From the NCBI RefSeq assembly GCF_000156375.1, contig NZ_DS996359.1:856665-920664 (forward strand): a stretch of 64,000 nt of DNA, written 5' to 3'. This DNA is from Desulfovibrio piger ATCC 29098 (lineage in GTDB: Bacteria; Desulfobacterota; Desulfovibrionia; Desulfovibrionales; Desulfovibrionaceae). This document shows positions 15,740 through 25,477 of this stretch, in pieces. Position 1 is the first letter of the stretch. Each line of letters begins with the position of its first letter. Under the pieces are notes generated by a model that did not search any database, was not told the DNA's origin, and worked only from the letters and a program-made list of their open reading frames with translations. Position numbers and translations under genes: made by a program.

Positions 15740-16483
15740 TTACTTGCTCAGGTACTTGGCCTGCAGTTCCTTCCAGTAGGGATCGGCCTGCAGCTTGCGG
15801 AAGCCTTCGTCGATAAGGGCGCGCAGTTCCTTGTCGCCCTTGCGGATGGCCACGCCGAACTGGTCGGGTTCGCCATGCACGCCGGCCTTCTTCACGGCCT
15901 TGCCGCGGGCGATGGCGTCACCGGCGGGCAGGGAGTCCATGAGGGCGGCTTCGATGCGGCCGTTGACCAGGTCTTCCACGGCCAGCGGACAGGATTCATA
16001 GAAGCGCAGTTCAAAGGGATAGCCCTTTTCCTTCTGTTCCTGCTTGATGGCTTCAGCTTCGGAGGTGCCGCGCTGCACGCCCAGCTTGATGGGCTTGGAC
16101 AGGATGTCGGCAGGGGTCAGCTTGGAGTCGGCAGGCACCAGGAACACGCGGGAGACTTCCCAGTAAGGATCGGAAAAATCCACCACCTTGCGGCGCTTTT
16201 CGGTGATGCTCATGCCGGAAGCGATCATGTCGATCTGCTTGTTGGCAAGGGCCAGCACGATACCGTCCCAGGCCACAGGCTTGTGGACGACCTTGAAGCC
16301 CATGGTCTTGGCGATCCAGTTCATGGCATCCACGTCAAAACCGGCGGGCTGGCCGGTCTTTTCATCGACATAGGCAAAAGGCGGATAGTTGGAGTCGATG
16401 CCGTTGACGTAGGTCTTTTGGGCAAAGGCCGGCACAGAGGCCAGCAGGCCGAACAGCAGGGCGCAAACAAAAAGTTTTTTCAT
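15740..16483 (-). CDS. periplasmic amino-acid binding protein
   Basis: Solute-binding protein family 3, 247 residues, from the ATG at 16483 (AAGGGA upstream). The Sec signal peptide MKKLFVCALLFGLLASVPAFA ends in AFA, and there is no lipobox, so the protein is soluble in the periplasm. The mature chain opens with DSNYPPFAYVDEKTGQPAGF and contains DGIVLALANKQIDMIASGM and RGTSEAEAIKQEQ, typical of the family. It is the first gene of the four-gene importer operon; ligand specificity is not evident. Confidence 0.88.
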   Translation of the reverse strand: MKKLFVCALLFGLLASVPAFAQKTYVNGIDSNYPPFAYVDEKTGQPAGFDVDAMNWIAKTMGFKVVHKPVAWDGIVLALANKQIDMIASGMSITEKRRKVVDFSDPYWEVSRVFLVPADSKLTPADILSKPIKLGVQRGTSEAEAIKQEQKEKGYPFELRFYESCPLAVEDLVNGRIEAALMDSLPAGDAIARGKAVKKAGVHGEPDQFGVAIRKGDKELRALIDEGFRKLQADPYWKELQAKYLSK

Positions 16484-16651
16484 GGTGCTTCCCTTGTAAA
16501 ATGTGAGGGCCGGGTATAACCTGATGCCGTATCGCGCGGCAACAAAATTTTTTAGCAAAAGCCGCGCACGGGCGCAAGTGAGAAGGCGTCACAAAGCCGC
16601 TCTCCTGCCCGTCCCCGCCTTTTTCTTCCTTATCGGAGACCAGAAAACCTG

Positions 16652-18049
16652 ATGGAATCCTCCCGTCTAGTACAGCGCATGCTGCAGGGCCTGGGGGTGC
16701 CACCCCGTGTCGTCCTGCTGGTGTTGTGCGACTTTCTTACCCTTTTGGCCTGTACCCTTTTGTTCGTGTGCCTGCGTGCCCTGTGGGGCGGCCTGGACAT
16801 CACCAGCTACGGCTGGATGCTCTCCATGCTTTTGGTGGCACCGCTCATGGGGCTGGCACTGGGACTTTACGGAGGCATCTCGCTGCCTGCCTATGTGGAG
16901 AGCCGCAAGCTCTGCGCCATGACGTCCCTGACCTTCGGTCTCATCCTCGTGCTGCTGTTCGCGGGCAAGACCAGCGTGGCCTATTCGCGTATCGTGCTCG
17001 TGGGGGCCTGGCTGCTGAGCATCTTCCTCTTGCCGGTGACCCGGCGTTTCTGCCGTCATTACTTCGGCAGGTTCCGCTGGTGGGGCACGCCCCTGGTGAT
17101 CCTTGACCGCAGCAATACGGGCCGGGAGCTGTGGCATTATCTCAAGCGTCACCCCTGGCTGGGCCTTTCGCCGGTGGACATCTTCACCCTGCCGCCGGAC
17201 ATGGAAAAGGCCAGACGTCAGCTGCGGGACGCGGAACGCCGCCATCCCGGGGCCATCGCCCTGATGCTGCAGCCGTCCGATGCCTATGCGGCCCGCTTCG
17301 TACACGAGGCCAGCCGCTATTTCGTCAAGATCCTAGTGGTGCCCGCCCAGAGCAGCGGTGTTCGCCAGCACTGGTTCCATGCCTGCGACCTGGGCACCGT
17401 GACAGGTTTCATGCTCATGCAGAACCTGCGCCGTCGCTGGCGGCAGCGTCTCAAGCGGGCCCTGGATCTTGTGCTCTGCCTGCCCGTGGTCCTGCTGGGC
17501 GCCGTGCCCGGGCTGCTGCTGTGCCTGCTGATCCGTTTGGACAGCCGGGGGCCTGTGCTGTACCGGCAACGTCGTCTGGGCAAGGACGGCAAGGCCTTTG
17601 ACGTCTTCAAGTTCCGCACCATGCGTCAGGATGCGGACGAGGTGCTGGCCCGGTATCTGGAGGAGAACCCCGACCTGCGTGAAGAGTGGGAAAAAGACCA
17701 CAAACTGAAGCATGATCCGCGCATCACCCGTGTGGGACGCTTCTTGCGCAAAAGCAGTCTGGACGAGCTGCCCCAGCTGCTCAATGTGGTACGGGGCGAG
17801 ATGAGCCTGGTGGGGCCGCGCCCCATCGTGGAAGCCGAGATCGCCAAATACGGGGAAGTCTATGCGGACTACTGCCGGGTGCGTCCGGGCATCACGGGCC
17901 TGTGGCAGGTCTCCGGGCGGAACAACACGACCTATGCGGAGCGGGTCAATCTGGACCGCTATTATGTGACCAACTGGTGCATCTGGATGGATCTCTGGAT
18001 CCTGGCCCGTACCTTCCCCGTGGTGCTCACCGGCTACGGCGCCTACTGA
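16652..18049 (+). CDS. wbaP: polyprenyl-phosphate sugar-phosphate transferase, WbaP type
   Basis: Transfers a sugar-1-phosphate to undecaprenyl phosphate to start O-antigen or exopolysaccharide units. 465 residues with four or five N-terminal transmembrane helices, a central Rossmann-like part, a further helix after KRALDLVLC, and the catalytic bacterial-transferase domain: [47 protein letters not shown] and [18 protein letters not shown]. The ending TGYGAY is usual for WbaP. GGAGACC lies before the ATG. It stands alone, with a terminator behind it. Galactose as the sugar is family-level inference. Confidence 0.85.
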   Translation: MESSRLVQRMLQGLGVPPRVVLLVLCDFLTLLACTLLFVCLRALWGGLDITSYGWMLSMLLVAPLMGLALGLYGGISLPAYVESRKLCAMTSLTFGLILVLLFAGKTSVAYSRIVLVGAWLLSIFLLPVTRRFCRHYFGRFRWWGTPLVILDRSNTGRELWHYLKRHPWLGLSPVDIFTLPPDMEKARRQLRDAERRHPGAIALMLQPSDAYAARFVHEASRYFVKILVVPAQSSGVRQHWFHACDLGTVTGFMLMQNLRRRWRQRLKRALDLVLCLPVVLLGAVPGLLLCLLIRLDSRGPVLYRQRRLGKDGKAFDVFKFRTMRQDADEVLARYLEENPDLREEWEKDHKLKHDPRITRVGRFLRKSSLDELPQLLNVVRGEMSLVGPRPIVEAEIAKYGEVYADYCRVRPGITGLWQVSGRNNTTYAERVNLDRYYVTNWCIWMDLWILARTFPVVLTGYGAY

Positions 18050-18215
18050 CGGGGATGGAGGCCCCGCTCCCCGGCGGCAGATGGGCCTGCGGGACGCCGT
18101 AACCGTCGCGATCGTCGGGGAAAGCCCGCCCCATGCCGCATCACTGGCCGGATGCTGATTATCTCCGGCGTTTCCCGGATCGCGGACAGCATCGGGACAG
18201 TTCACACGACAAAAG

Positions 18216-18246
18216 AAAAGGACAGCCACGCAGGCTGTCCTTTTTT
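18216..18246. terminator. bidirectional terminator
   Basis: A 12-bp stem AAAAGGACAGCC with its complement around ACGCA, A-rich on the left and T-rich on the right, between convergent genes. Confidence 0.85.
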
Positions 18247-18267
18247 GTTTCCGGGGCTGTCCGTCTT

Positions 18268-19362
18268 TTACAGGCGGGCCATGGCGGCCTCCACCTCCTG
18301 GCGGAAGCCGGTCAGGAAGTTCTCGGTAGAGAATTTTTCCGCATGGGCATGCAGGCGCTGAGGATCGAAATCACCTTCGCACTGTTCGAAGCGGTGCAGG
18401 GCATCGGCCAGGCTCTCCGGGGTCTGCTCGGCGAAGAGCAGGCCGGTCTCGCCGTCCACCACGGTCTCGGTGGCCCCGCCGCGTCCGTAAGCGATGACCG
18501 GGACGCCGGCCGACATGGCTTCCACCGGGATGATGCCGAAGTCTTCCTCACCGGGGAAGAGCAGGGCCCGGCTGCGGGCCATGAGCTCGCGCACGGCGGC
18601 ATCGTCCTGACGGCCCACGAAGCGGACGCTGGGGCCTGCCTTGGCCTTGAGCTGCTGCATCATCTCGCCGTCACCGGCCACCACCAGCGGTCGGCCGAGG
18701 CGGGTGCAGACCTCCACGGCCAGATCCACGCGCTTGTACGAGGCCAGACGCCCGAAGCACAGGTAGTGCTCTCCTCCCGGTTCCGCACGAGGCGTGAAGG
18801 CCTTCGTGTCCACCGGAGGATGGACCACGGCGGCCTCGCGGCGCCAGTATTTGCGGATGCGCCGGGCCACATGGCGGGAGTTGGCCACGAAGTGGTCCAC
18901 CCGCTGGGCGCTGAGGCAGTCCCATTGCCGCAGGGAGGGCAGCAGCAGACGCATGGCCAGACGGGAGAGCCGTCCCGTGCTCCGCATGTAGGCCGGCCAG
19001 TTGTCCCACAGATAGCGCATGGGCGTATGGCAGTAGCAGACGTGCAGGCAGTCGGGCCGGGTGATGACGCCCTTGGCGGGCCCGGACTCGCTGGAGATGA
19101 CCAGATCGTAGTCCGTCAGGTCCAGCTGTTCCAGGGCATGCGGCATGAGGGGCAGGTACTTTTTGTACAGTCTGCGGCTGGCGGGCAGGCTGTTGATGAA
19201 GGTGGTGCTGATCTTGTGCTGCCGGAATTCGGGCAGGAGCTTTTCCCTGTCCACCACATGGGTGAAGATGTCCGCCTGCGGGTAGAGGCGGCATAGGGCC
19301 TCCAGCACTTTTTCGCCGCCGGCCATGTTGACCAGCCAGTAATGCACCAGAGCGACTTTCAT
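18268..19362 (-). CDS. GT4-family glycosyltransferase
   Basis: A GT-B fold glycosyltransferase of 364 residues, from the ATG at 19362 just one base after the fabZ stop. N-terminal domain: MKVALVHYWLVNMAGGEKVL. C-terminal glycosyltransferase 1 domain: YLCFGRLASYKRVDLAVEV, PLVVAGDGEM, FPGEEDFGIIPVEAMSAGVP (the E-X7-E donor-binding motif) and VIAYGRGGATETV. Cytoplasmic or membrane-associated; likely acts on a surface glycan or lipid A core. Acceptor and sugar are unknown. Its coupling to fabZ suggests envelope work. Confidence 0.85.
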   Translation of the reverse strand: MKVALVHYWLVNMAGGEKVLEALCRLYPQADIFTHVVDREKLLPEFRQHKISTTFINSLPASRRLYKKYLPLMPHALEQLDLTDYDLVISSESGPAKGVITRPDCLHVCYCHTPMRYLWDNWPAYMRSTGRLSRLAMRLLLPSLRQWDCLSAQRVDHFVANSRHVARRIRKYWRREAAVVHPPVDTKAFTPRAEPGGEHYLCFGRLASYKRVDLAVEVCTRLGRPLVVAGDGEMMQQLKAKAGPSVRFVGRQDDAAVRELMARSRALLFPGEEDFGIIPVEAMSAGVPVIAYGRGGATETVVDGETGLLFAEQTPESLADALHRFEQCEGDFDPQRLHAHAEKFSTENFLTGFRQEVEAAMARL

Positions 19363-19363
19363 G

Positions 19364-19828
19364 CTAGGCCTTGGGGCGGTCGCCGATGGCGGCAGTGATC
19401 TGGGCCTCGGCGGCCAGCTTGCCGTCCACATAGGCGCGGGCGTCCATCTTGCAGAGCTTGAGCTTCATGCGGATATTGTCGCAGTGCAGTTCCAGACGAT
19501 CGCCGGGCACCACCTGGCGGCGGAATTTGACGCCGTCCAGACCGGTGAAGAAGAAGAGCTTGTCCGAAAGGTCGCCTTCCATGCCGGAGACCGCCAGCAG
19601 GGCGCCGGTCTGGGCCAGGGCTTCAAGGATGAGCACGCCGGGCATGATGGGCGCGCCGGGGAAATGCCCCTGGAAGAAGGGCTCGTTGATGGTCACGTTC
19701 TTGTAGGCCTTGATATGGGAGCCAGGCACGCATTCCAGCACGCGGTCCACCAGCAGGAAAGGATAGCGGTGGGGCAGGATGGAGAGGATGCGCTGGATGT
19801 CCATGGTGATAGGCGTAGCGTCCGACAT
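19364..19828 (-). CDS. fabZ: FabZ, 3-hydroxyacyl-ACP dehydratase
   Basis: Dehydrates beta-hydroxyacyl-ACP in fatty-acid elongation. 154 residues with LPHRYPFLLVDRV, the hot-dog catalytic motif PFFQGHFPGAPIMPGVL (active-site His in GHFP) and the downstream Glu in EALAQTGA. AAAGGAG precedes the start at 19828. Its usual partners lpxD and lpxA are not next to it; instead a glycosyltransferase follows and ompH precedes it. Confidence 0.95.
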   Translation of the reverse strand: MSDATPITMDIQRILSILPHRYPFLLVDRVLECVPGSHIKAYKNVTINEPFFQGHFPGAPIMPGVLILEALAQTGALLAVSGMEGDLSDKLFFFTGLDGVKFRRQVVPGDRLELHCDNIRMKLKLCKMDARAYVDGKLAAEAQITAAIGDRPKA

Positions 19829-19911
19829 GGAAAACTCCTTTGATGGTATGATGGCGCAGTTTAGCCCGATGCCCGGCGCAAGACAAGGCGGCCTGCTGCC
19901 GGCGGGCGGGC

Positions 19912-19940
19912 AAAAAAAAGCCCCCTGCGGACAGGGGGCT
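19912..19940 (-). terminator. terminator after ompH
   Basis: A 9-bp stem AGCCCCCTG with its complement around CGGA; an A-run on plus becomes a U-tract on minus. It lies between ompH and fabZ, so fabZ may depend on read-through or its own promoter. Confidence 0.75.
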
Positions 19941-19963
19941 CGAGATCCGGCTGTACGGGGCGC

Positions 19964-20500
19964 TTACTTGCTGCCCTTGGCCTTTTCGTCCTTGTGCATC
20001 TTGTTGACCTCGGCCAGCACGTCCTGGGTCAGGTCCATGGTCTGGTCGGCGTAAAGGACGCCGCCGGCGGTGATGTCCACCACGAAGTTGAAGCCCTTGC
20101 GCTGGGCCACGTTGTAGGTGGCGTTGAAGACCAGGGTGACCATATCCTGGCGCAGCTTCACTTCGTCCTGTTCCACCTTGCGCAGGAAGTTACGGGTCTT
20201 CTGGTCCAGTTCCTGCTTCTTGCGGATGAAGGCCAGCTTCTTTTCATCAGAGGCCTTGGGGCCCTTCAGTTCTTCGGCGGCTTTCTTCAGGGCTTCGCCC
20301 TGCTTTTCCAGAGCGGCGCGCTCCTTGCCGTACTTGCTTTCCATCTGCTTCTTGGCGGCCTGGGCAGGTTCGCTCTGGGTGGCGACGGCCTGCATGTCCA
20401 CGACGCCGATCTTGGCGGCAGCAGGTTCAGCGGCATTGGCGGCAACGGCCCCCGCCATCATCAGGCAGACCGCAAGGGTCAGATACATCAGTTTGCGCAT
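19964..20500 (-). CDS. skp: OmpH/Skp family periplasmic chaperone
   Basis: 178 residues. Signal peptide with hydrophobic core LTLAVCLMMAGAVA ending ANA. The mature protein starts KIGVVDMQAVATQSE, the usual Skp opening strand, followed by a long charged coiled coil (about 50-130) and ends with VDITAGGVLYAD. Skp holds unfolded outer-membrane proteins for BamA. It sits in the same block as bamA, separated by the amidase gene. AAAGGGAG precedes the ATG. Confidence 0.88.
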   Translation of the reverse strand: MRKLMYLTLAVCLMMAGAVAANAAEPAAAKIGVVDMQAVATQSEPAQAAKKQMESKYGKERAALEKQGEALKKAAEELKGPKASDEKKLAFIRKKQELDQKTRNFLRKVEQDEVKLRQDMVTLVFNATYNVAQRKGFNFVVDITAGGVLYADQTMDLTQDVLAEVNKMHKDEKAKGSK

Positions 20501-20606
20501 GGAAAAAACTCCCTTTGATCGAATGCTCCGCGGATCGAGGATGCCGCCAGGCAGTGATTGTGTAGATTTTCTGGTAGCAAGAGGGAAACCTCTTGTTTAC
20601 CGTTCA

Positions 20607-22490
20607 TCACATAGCACCAGAGGCAGGGGGCGTCAAGGAATTCTGGGCCGTGCGGTTCTGCCGCACCCGGTCGCTGTAGCTCAGGATGCCCTCGGCCAGA
20701 CCTTCGGCCAGGATCATGCGGTAGCGGGCATCGAGCAGGTTGCGGGCCTCATGCGGATTGGAGCAGTAGCCCACTTCCACCAGGACGCAGGGCATGCGCG
20801 CGCCCAGCAGGACGATGAAGGGGGCCGCCCGGGTACCGTTGTCGCGCACGGTATAGCCGCGGCGCTTCAGGCGGGCCAGGGACTGTTTCTGGATGTCGGT
20901 GGCCAGCCGGCGGCTCTCGTACTGGCGGGCCGTGAGCATGCCGTCGGAAAGGATCTTCTGGACCTCGCCCATGTTCCTGTCGTTGCGGGCGTTTTCCTGG
21001 CTGGCCACGCGCACGGCGCGGGGGTCGCGGGAGATGTCCAGATAATAGGTCTCGAAGCCGTTGATGCCGCGGTCCTCATGGGCGTTGACGTGGATGGAGA
21101 CGAACAGGTCGGCCCCGGCCTGGTTGGCTTTGCCCGTGCGGTCGCGCAGGCTCACGGCCACATCCTTGCGCCGGCTGTAGATGACTTCCAGGCCGTTGTC
21201 CTCCAGCAGACGGCCCAGCCGCAGGGCGATGTCCAGCGTGATGTTGCGCTCGACCACGTCGTTGTGGATGGTGCCCGGATCACGGCCACCGTGCCCGGCA
21301 TCGATGAACACGCGCTGCACGGAAAGTCCCGGCTGTCCGGTCACCACATTGTTGACCCGGATGGTCTTGCCCTTGCCAGCGGAGGCATCCGCCAGCCGGC
21401 TGCCCGCAGCGGCGACCGGGGCCAGCTGCTGGCGCAGGGCCGTGGCCTGGGGGCGCATGTCGCCGCGGGGGTATTCCTTTTCCAGACGGGCCAGCAGGCG
21501 CATGGCCTCGGCGCGGTCCTTCAGTTCCTCGGCACTGATCTGGGCTGCCTGCAACAGGGCATCGTCAGCCAGGGCGCTGCCGGGGAATTCTTCCGGCACA
21601 CGCAGCAGCAGGGTGCGGGCCGTGCGATAGTCGGCGGCAAGGTGGGAACAGTCGGCCAGGGAGCGGGCACTGACACCGGCACGGAACAGGGCAGCCGCGC
21701 TGACCGTGGCGTTGGGCCGGCTCTGGTAGACCTGCATGAAATCGCCCTGCAGGTTTTCCCAGGGTTCCCGCCAGCAGGAGCGGCGCTTGTCGGCGCGCAG
21801 GAGCTCCATGGTCTTCTTGGCATTCTCATAACGCTGCAGGGCTTGGCGGGCATCGTCGGCCGGGGGGGTGTCGGATATCTGACGGGCAGGCTGCACAGCA
21901 GGACGCGCGGCAGTCTTGGCCGGAGCGAGTTCCTGCTGCAGGCGGCGTGCTTCGGCGTACATGTCGCCGCGAGGATAGTCCCGGCAGAGCCTGTCCAGCA
22001 GTTCCAGGGCGCCCCGTGTGTCCTTGAGCCTGTCGGCCCGGATACGGGCGGCGCGCAGCAGGGCATCGTCGGCCAGACGGCTGCTGTCGTGCTGCCGGGC
22101 CACTTCCTCAAAGGTCCCGGCGGCTTTGCGGGCGTCGGAGATGGCGAAGGAGCGGCGGGAAAGTTCTTCGTAGCATTCCGCGGCCTTGAACAGGGCCGCC
22201 GGCCGGTTGGGCCAGGTCGCGGCATTCTGGTGGATGGCATGGAAGGCCGAGGCCAGTTCTTCCCAGGGGGCACGCTGCATGCCGCGCTTGGTGTCTTGGC
22301 GCAAGGTGTCCATGTCGTCCTTGGCGGCTTCGTAGCGCTGCGCGGGGGAGAGAGTGGCGCCATGGCTGATGGTGTGGCAGAAGGCCGCCAGCAGGGAAAA
22401 GGCCAGGATGAATCCCAGAGGAGGCAGGATACGGGCCATCATGCCGGGGGACTGGGGACGGGGAGCGGGGGTGACTTTTTTCCTGGCCAT
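20607..22490 (-). CDS. N-acetylmuramoyl-L-alanine amidase with a duplicated TPR-like N-terminus
   Basis: Cleaves the glycan-peptide amide bond of murein. 627 residues: an N-terminal membrane anchor or signal (about 20-40), two homologous helical repeats (49-190 and 216-358), and an Amidase_3 domain from about 394 opening VFIDAGHGGRDPGT. Zn ligands are likely His400, Glu414 (VVERN) and His467 (SIHVNA), with the catalytic Glu in VLVEVGYCSN. AmiC-like proteins usually carry an AMIN domain instead of these repeats. It lies between bamA and ompH with terminators around it, so it probably has its own promoter near 22500-22640. Confidence 0.88.
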   Translation of the reverse strand: MARKKVTPAPRPQSPGMMARILPPLGFILAFSLLAAFCHTISHGATLSPAQRYEAAKDDMDTLRQDTKRGMQRAPWEELASAFHAIHQNAATWPNRPAALFKAAECYEELSRRSFAISDARKAAGTFEEVARQHDSSRLADDALLRAARIRADRLKDTRGALELLDRLCRDYPRGDMYAEARRLQQELAPAKTAARPAVQPARQISDTPPADDARQALQRYENAKKTMELLRADKRRSCWREPWENLQGDFMQVYQSRPNATVSAAALFRAGVSARSLADCSHLAADYRTARTLLLRVPEEFPGSALADDALLQAAQISAEELKDRAEAMRLLARLEKEYPRGDMRPQATALRQQLAPVAAAGSRLADASAGKGKTIRVNNVVTGQPGLSVQRVFIDAGHGGRDPGTIHNDVVERNITLDIALRLGRLLEDNGLEVIYSRRKDVAVSLRDRTGKANQAGADLFVSIHVNAHEDRGINGFETYYLDISRDPRAVRVASQENARNDRNMGEVQKILSDGMLTARQYESRRLATDIQKQSLARLKRRGYTVRDNGTRAAPFIVLLGARMPCVLVEVGYCSNPHEARNLLDARYRMILAEGLAEGILSYSDRVRQNRTAQNSLTPPASGAM

Positions 22491-22650
22491 GACACAGAAC
22501 TCGCTGGATAGTGGCTGCTCCCGGGAGGGGAACCTTGCCGTAGCCTTTACTTTGCAGGTCGTGTGCCATTAATGTTTTTTATTAGGATAATCAGTGTATT
22601 ATGAGCATGTATCTCGACTGTAGCCGGTGGAGCGTCTGTTTTTCGACATA

Positions 22651-22679
22651 AAAAAAAGCTCCCCGAAGGGAGCTTTTTT
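22651..22679 (-). terminator. terminator of the lysS-lolE-lolD-bamA operon
   Basis: Stem AGCTCCC with its complement around CGAA, flanked by long A and T runs, immediately after the bamA stop on the minus strand. Confidence 0.85.
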
Positions 22680-22702
22680 GACGCGGAAGGGATCAGCCCG
22701 GC

Positions 22703-25477
22703 CTAGAAGAACTGGCCCATGCTGAATTCCAGACGGCCCTGCTCGCGCTCGCCGTCGTAGTCCTTGGACAGGGGGTAACCGTAGGCCAGGCGCAGGTCGC
22801 CCATGGGCGAACGCCAGCGCAGTTCCAGACCGGCGGAGTAGACGATCTTGTCGTTGAGGTCGTCGGCCATGGTCTTGTGGTCGATGTTGAAACCGGCATC
22901 GAAGAAGGGCACCAGGGCCAGGCCCATGTCCTTCTGGAAGGTCCAGATGTATTCCACGTTCAGCACGCCCATACGGTCACCACCGATCTGGTCGCCGCCG
23001 TACTTGTCGTCGCGGGGCGAAAGGTCGGAGTAGGAGTAACCGCGCACGGTATCCATGCCGCCCAGCCAGAAGCGCTCGAACACGGGCACGCGGCTGCTGG
23101 TGTTCTGGAACACGCCGCCCACGCGGGCACGCAGGTGGAAGGTGTTCTCGGGATTGATGGACCAGAAGCCCTGCCAGTCGGCCACGGCCTTGATGAAGTT
23201 ATCGGTACCGCCCAGACCGCCGCCGCCGTATTCGGCCCACAGACGGGCGATGGTGCCCTTGGTGGGACGGGCGCGGTCGTCGGTGGTATCGCGCAGGATG
23301 CGGGCGGAGATGGCGCTGGTCCAGTTGGTGCCCTTGTAGTCGGAGATGTAGGGCGAAGCGTCGGCATCCACGTCATACAGGTCGTAGCGTTCCAGACGGT
23401 AGCCCAGGCCCACGGAAGTGTATTCACCGATGGGATAACCGAAGCGGATGGTGTCACCGATGGTTTCCTTGGTGAAGTCGTCCCAGTAGTCGTAGATGTA
23501 GTAGATGTCGTTGCCGAAGGACAGGTCGGTGTCGTAGATGCGCGGGTTGGTGAAGGAGAGCACGCCCGACGTACGGCGCCAGGAGAAGAAGCCCTGCAGC
23601 TGCACCTGATAGCCGCGACCGAAAAGGTTGCGCTCCATGATGGAGGCCGTCACACCCACGTCATAGTAGGTGGAGTAGCCGATACCGCCCATGAGGGCAC
23701 CGGTGTTGTCTTCCTTGACCTTGATCTTGAGGTCCACTTCGTCGGGACGGTCGGTGGGGATCAGTTCGCTGTCGATGGCGGAGAAGTAGCGCAGGCGGTT
23801 CAGACGCTCGGCGGAACGGCGCATCTTTTCACCGTCGTACTGGTCACCGTCGCCCAGGCGCATCTCGCGCAGGATGACGTTGTCGCGGGTCTTGGTGTTG
23901 CCGTCGACCATCAGACGGCGGATGAAGACCTTTTCCTTCTTGTTGACCATGTAGCCCACGTCCACCATGGGCTCGTCGCCTTCCACCTTCATGACGCGGG
24001 TATCCACCTCGGCAAAGGCGTAGCCGCGGTCGGTGTAGAAGTTGGTCAGGCGCTTGCTGTCTTCCTGCATGACGGTGATGGAGAAGTAGTCGTTGTCCTT
24101 CTTCCATTCGTCCATCTCGACCACGTCCAGCATGGCCTGTTCTTCGTCGATGATGTCACCGCCGAACTTGATCTCGCGGATCTTGTAACGGGGGCCTTCA
24201 TGGACCTTGAAGGTCACATAGATGCCGTCTTCCTTGTACTGCACGTCGGGAGCGGCCACCTGGATGTCCACGAAGCCCTGGTTCAGGCCATAGGCGGCGA
24301 TGGCGTTGGTGTCACGCTCCAGGTGCTCTTCCTTGAGCACGCCGGTACCGGTGAACCAGGAGAAGATATTGCGGGGCTTCAGGGCCAGGTACTTGTCCAT
24401 GTCGCCCTTGTCCAGCTGCTCCAGGCCGTCGATCTTGACTTCCTTGATATAGAGCTTGTTGCCTTCTTCCACCTGGATGACCAGCACGGCGCCGCGGCCG
24501 CCGGAGCGGCTGTCCAGACGGTAGCTGGAGCGGGCCAGGTAATAGCCTTCCTTGCGGTAGAGCTCGTTGATTTTCTGCAGGTCGTCGGCGATGAGCTGTT
24601 CGTTGAGCACGTTGCCGGACTTGGTGCCCATGGCGGCGATCACGTCCTCGGCATCGATCTCGTGGCTGCCTTCCACGATGAGGTTCTCGATGCGGGGCTT
24701 TTCCGCCACGGTGAAGACCAGCACGTTGCCTTCCATGTGGGCCTGGACGTCGCTGAAGTAGCCCAGTTCCCAGATGCGCTTGACTTCTTCGTTGATGTCG
24801 TTGGCAGAGGGAGTGTCGCCTTTGCGGATGGAAAGGCGCATGAGGACCACTTCGGGGTCCATGACCTGCAGGCCGCGCACCTGCACGTCGGCCAGGGCGC
24901 CCTTGGCGGTGCCCATGGGCACGAAGTCGGCGCGGCCGATGGGGTCGGTGGGTTCGGTGCGGGGAGCGCTGCTGGCCGCAGGGGCCGCAGCCGGAGCATC
25001 GGCACCGGCCAGCATGCCGGAAGCCTGACCGGCCATGGCGGCGGCGCATTCATTAAGGCTCAGCAGGGAGGGACGGTCGAAGTTGGCAGGCCTGGCCTGA
25101 CCTTCGTTCACCGGCACCAGCAGGGACTGCAGGGCAAAGCCTTCGCCGTTCTGCGTGAAGCTGCCGAACAGCACCAGGTCGGCTCCCGCTTTCTTGCCCA
25201 GTTCGCGGGCGGCGGCCATGTCGATGCTGCCGCCGCGGGAGGACAGCAGGCTGCGGGCCTTGTCCATGGGGATGACGGACAGACCGCGCTGCTGCATCTC
25301 CGTACCGATGATCTGCGGCACGTCCCGGGCCGCGTTGGGCATCTCAGGGCCGGCAGTGACCTGGAAGGGCAACACCAGCACCGTGTTTCCCGCGGCCTGC
25401 AGCGGGGCGGCTCCCCACAGGCAGGCCAGCAGGGCGAAACAGAACAGGCCCAGCCAATTACGCAAATGTTTTTTCAT
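22703..25477 (-). CDS. bamA: BamA, outer-membrane assembly factor with an additional N-terminal domain
   Basis: Inserts beta-barrel proteins into the outer membrane. 924 residues, against about 810 in E. coli. A signal peptide ends near LQAAG. An additional domain of about 150 residues (VLVLPFQVTAG, GADLVLFGSF), resembling TolB/CsgG/LpoB-like nucleotide-free folds, comes next, then an Ala-rich linker. POTRA repeats begin near 195 (ADVQVRGLQVMDPEVV) and continue to about 590. The barrel carries the loop-6 motif VRGYSYSD and ends in the phenylalanine beta-signal FSMGQFF. The start overlaps lolD by 20 bases, so translation is coupled. Confidence 0.93.
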   Translation of the reverse strand: MKKHLRNWLGLFCFALLACLWGAAPLQAAGNTVLVLPFQVTAGPEMPNAARDVPQIIGTEMQQRGLSVIPMDKARSLLSSRGGSIDMAAARELGKKAGADLVLFGSFTQNGEGFALQSLLVPVNEGQARPANFDRPSLLSLNECAAAMAGQASGMLAGADAPAAAPAASSAPRTEPTDPIGRADFVPMGTAKGALADVQVRGLQVMDPEVVLMRLSIRKGDTPSANDINEEVKRIWELGYFSDVQAHMEGNVLVFTVAEKPRIENLIVEGSHEIDAEDVIAAMGTKSGNVLNEQLIADDLQKINELYRKEGYYLARSSYRLDSRSGGRGAVLVIQVEEGNKLYIKEVKIDGLEQLDKGDMDKYLALKPRNIFSWFTGTGVLKEEHLERDTNAIAAYGLNQGFVDIQVAAPDVQYKEDGIYVTFKVHEGPRYKIREIKFGGDIIDEEQAMLDVVEMDEWKKDNDYFSITVMQEDSKRLTNFYTDRGYAFAEVDTRVMKVEGDEPMVDVGYMVNKKEKVFIRRLMVDGNTKTRDNVILREMRLGDGDQYDGEKMRRSAERLNRLRYFSAIDSELIPTDRPDEVDLKIKVKEDNTGALMGGIGYSTYYDVGVTASIMERNLFGRGYQVQLQGFFSWRRTSGVLSFTNPRIYDTDLSFGNDIYYIYDYWDDFTKETIGDTIRFGYPIGEYTSVGLGYRLERYDLYDVDADASPYISDYKGTNWTSAISARILRDTTDDRARPTKGTIARLWAEYGGGGLGGTDNFIKAVADWQGFWSINPENTFHLRARVGGVFQNTSSRVPVFERFWLGGMDTVRGYSYSDLSPRDDKYGGDQIGGDRMGVLNVEYIWTFQKDMGLALVPFFDAGFNIDHKTMADDLNDKIVYSAGLELRWRSPMGDLRLAYGYPLSKDYDGEREQGRLEFSMGQFF

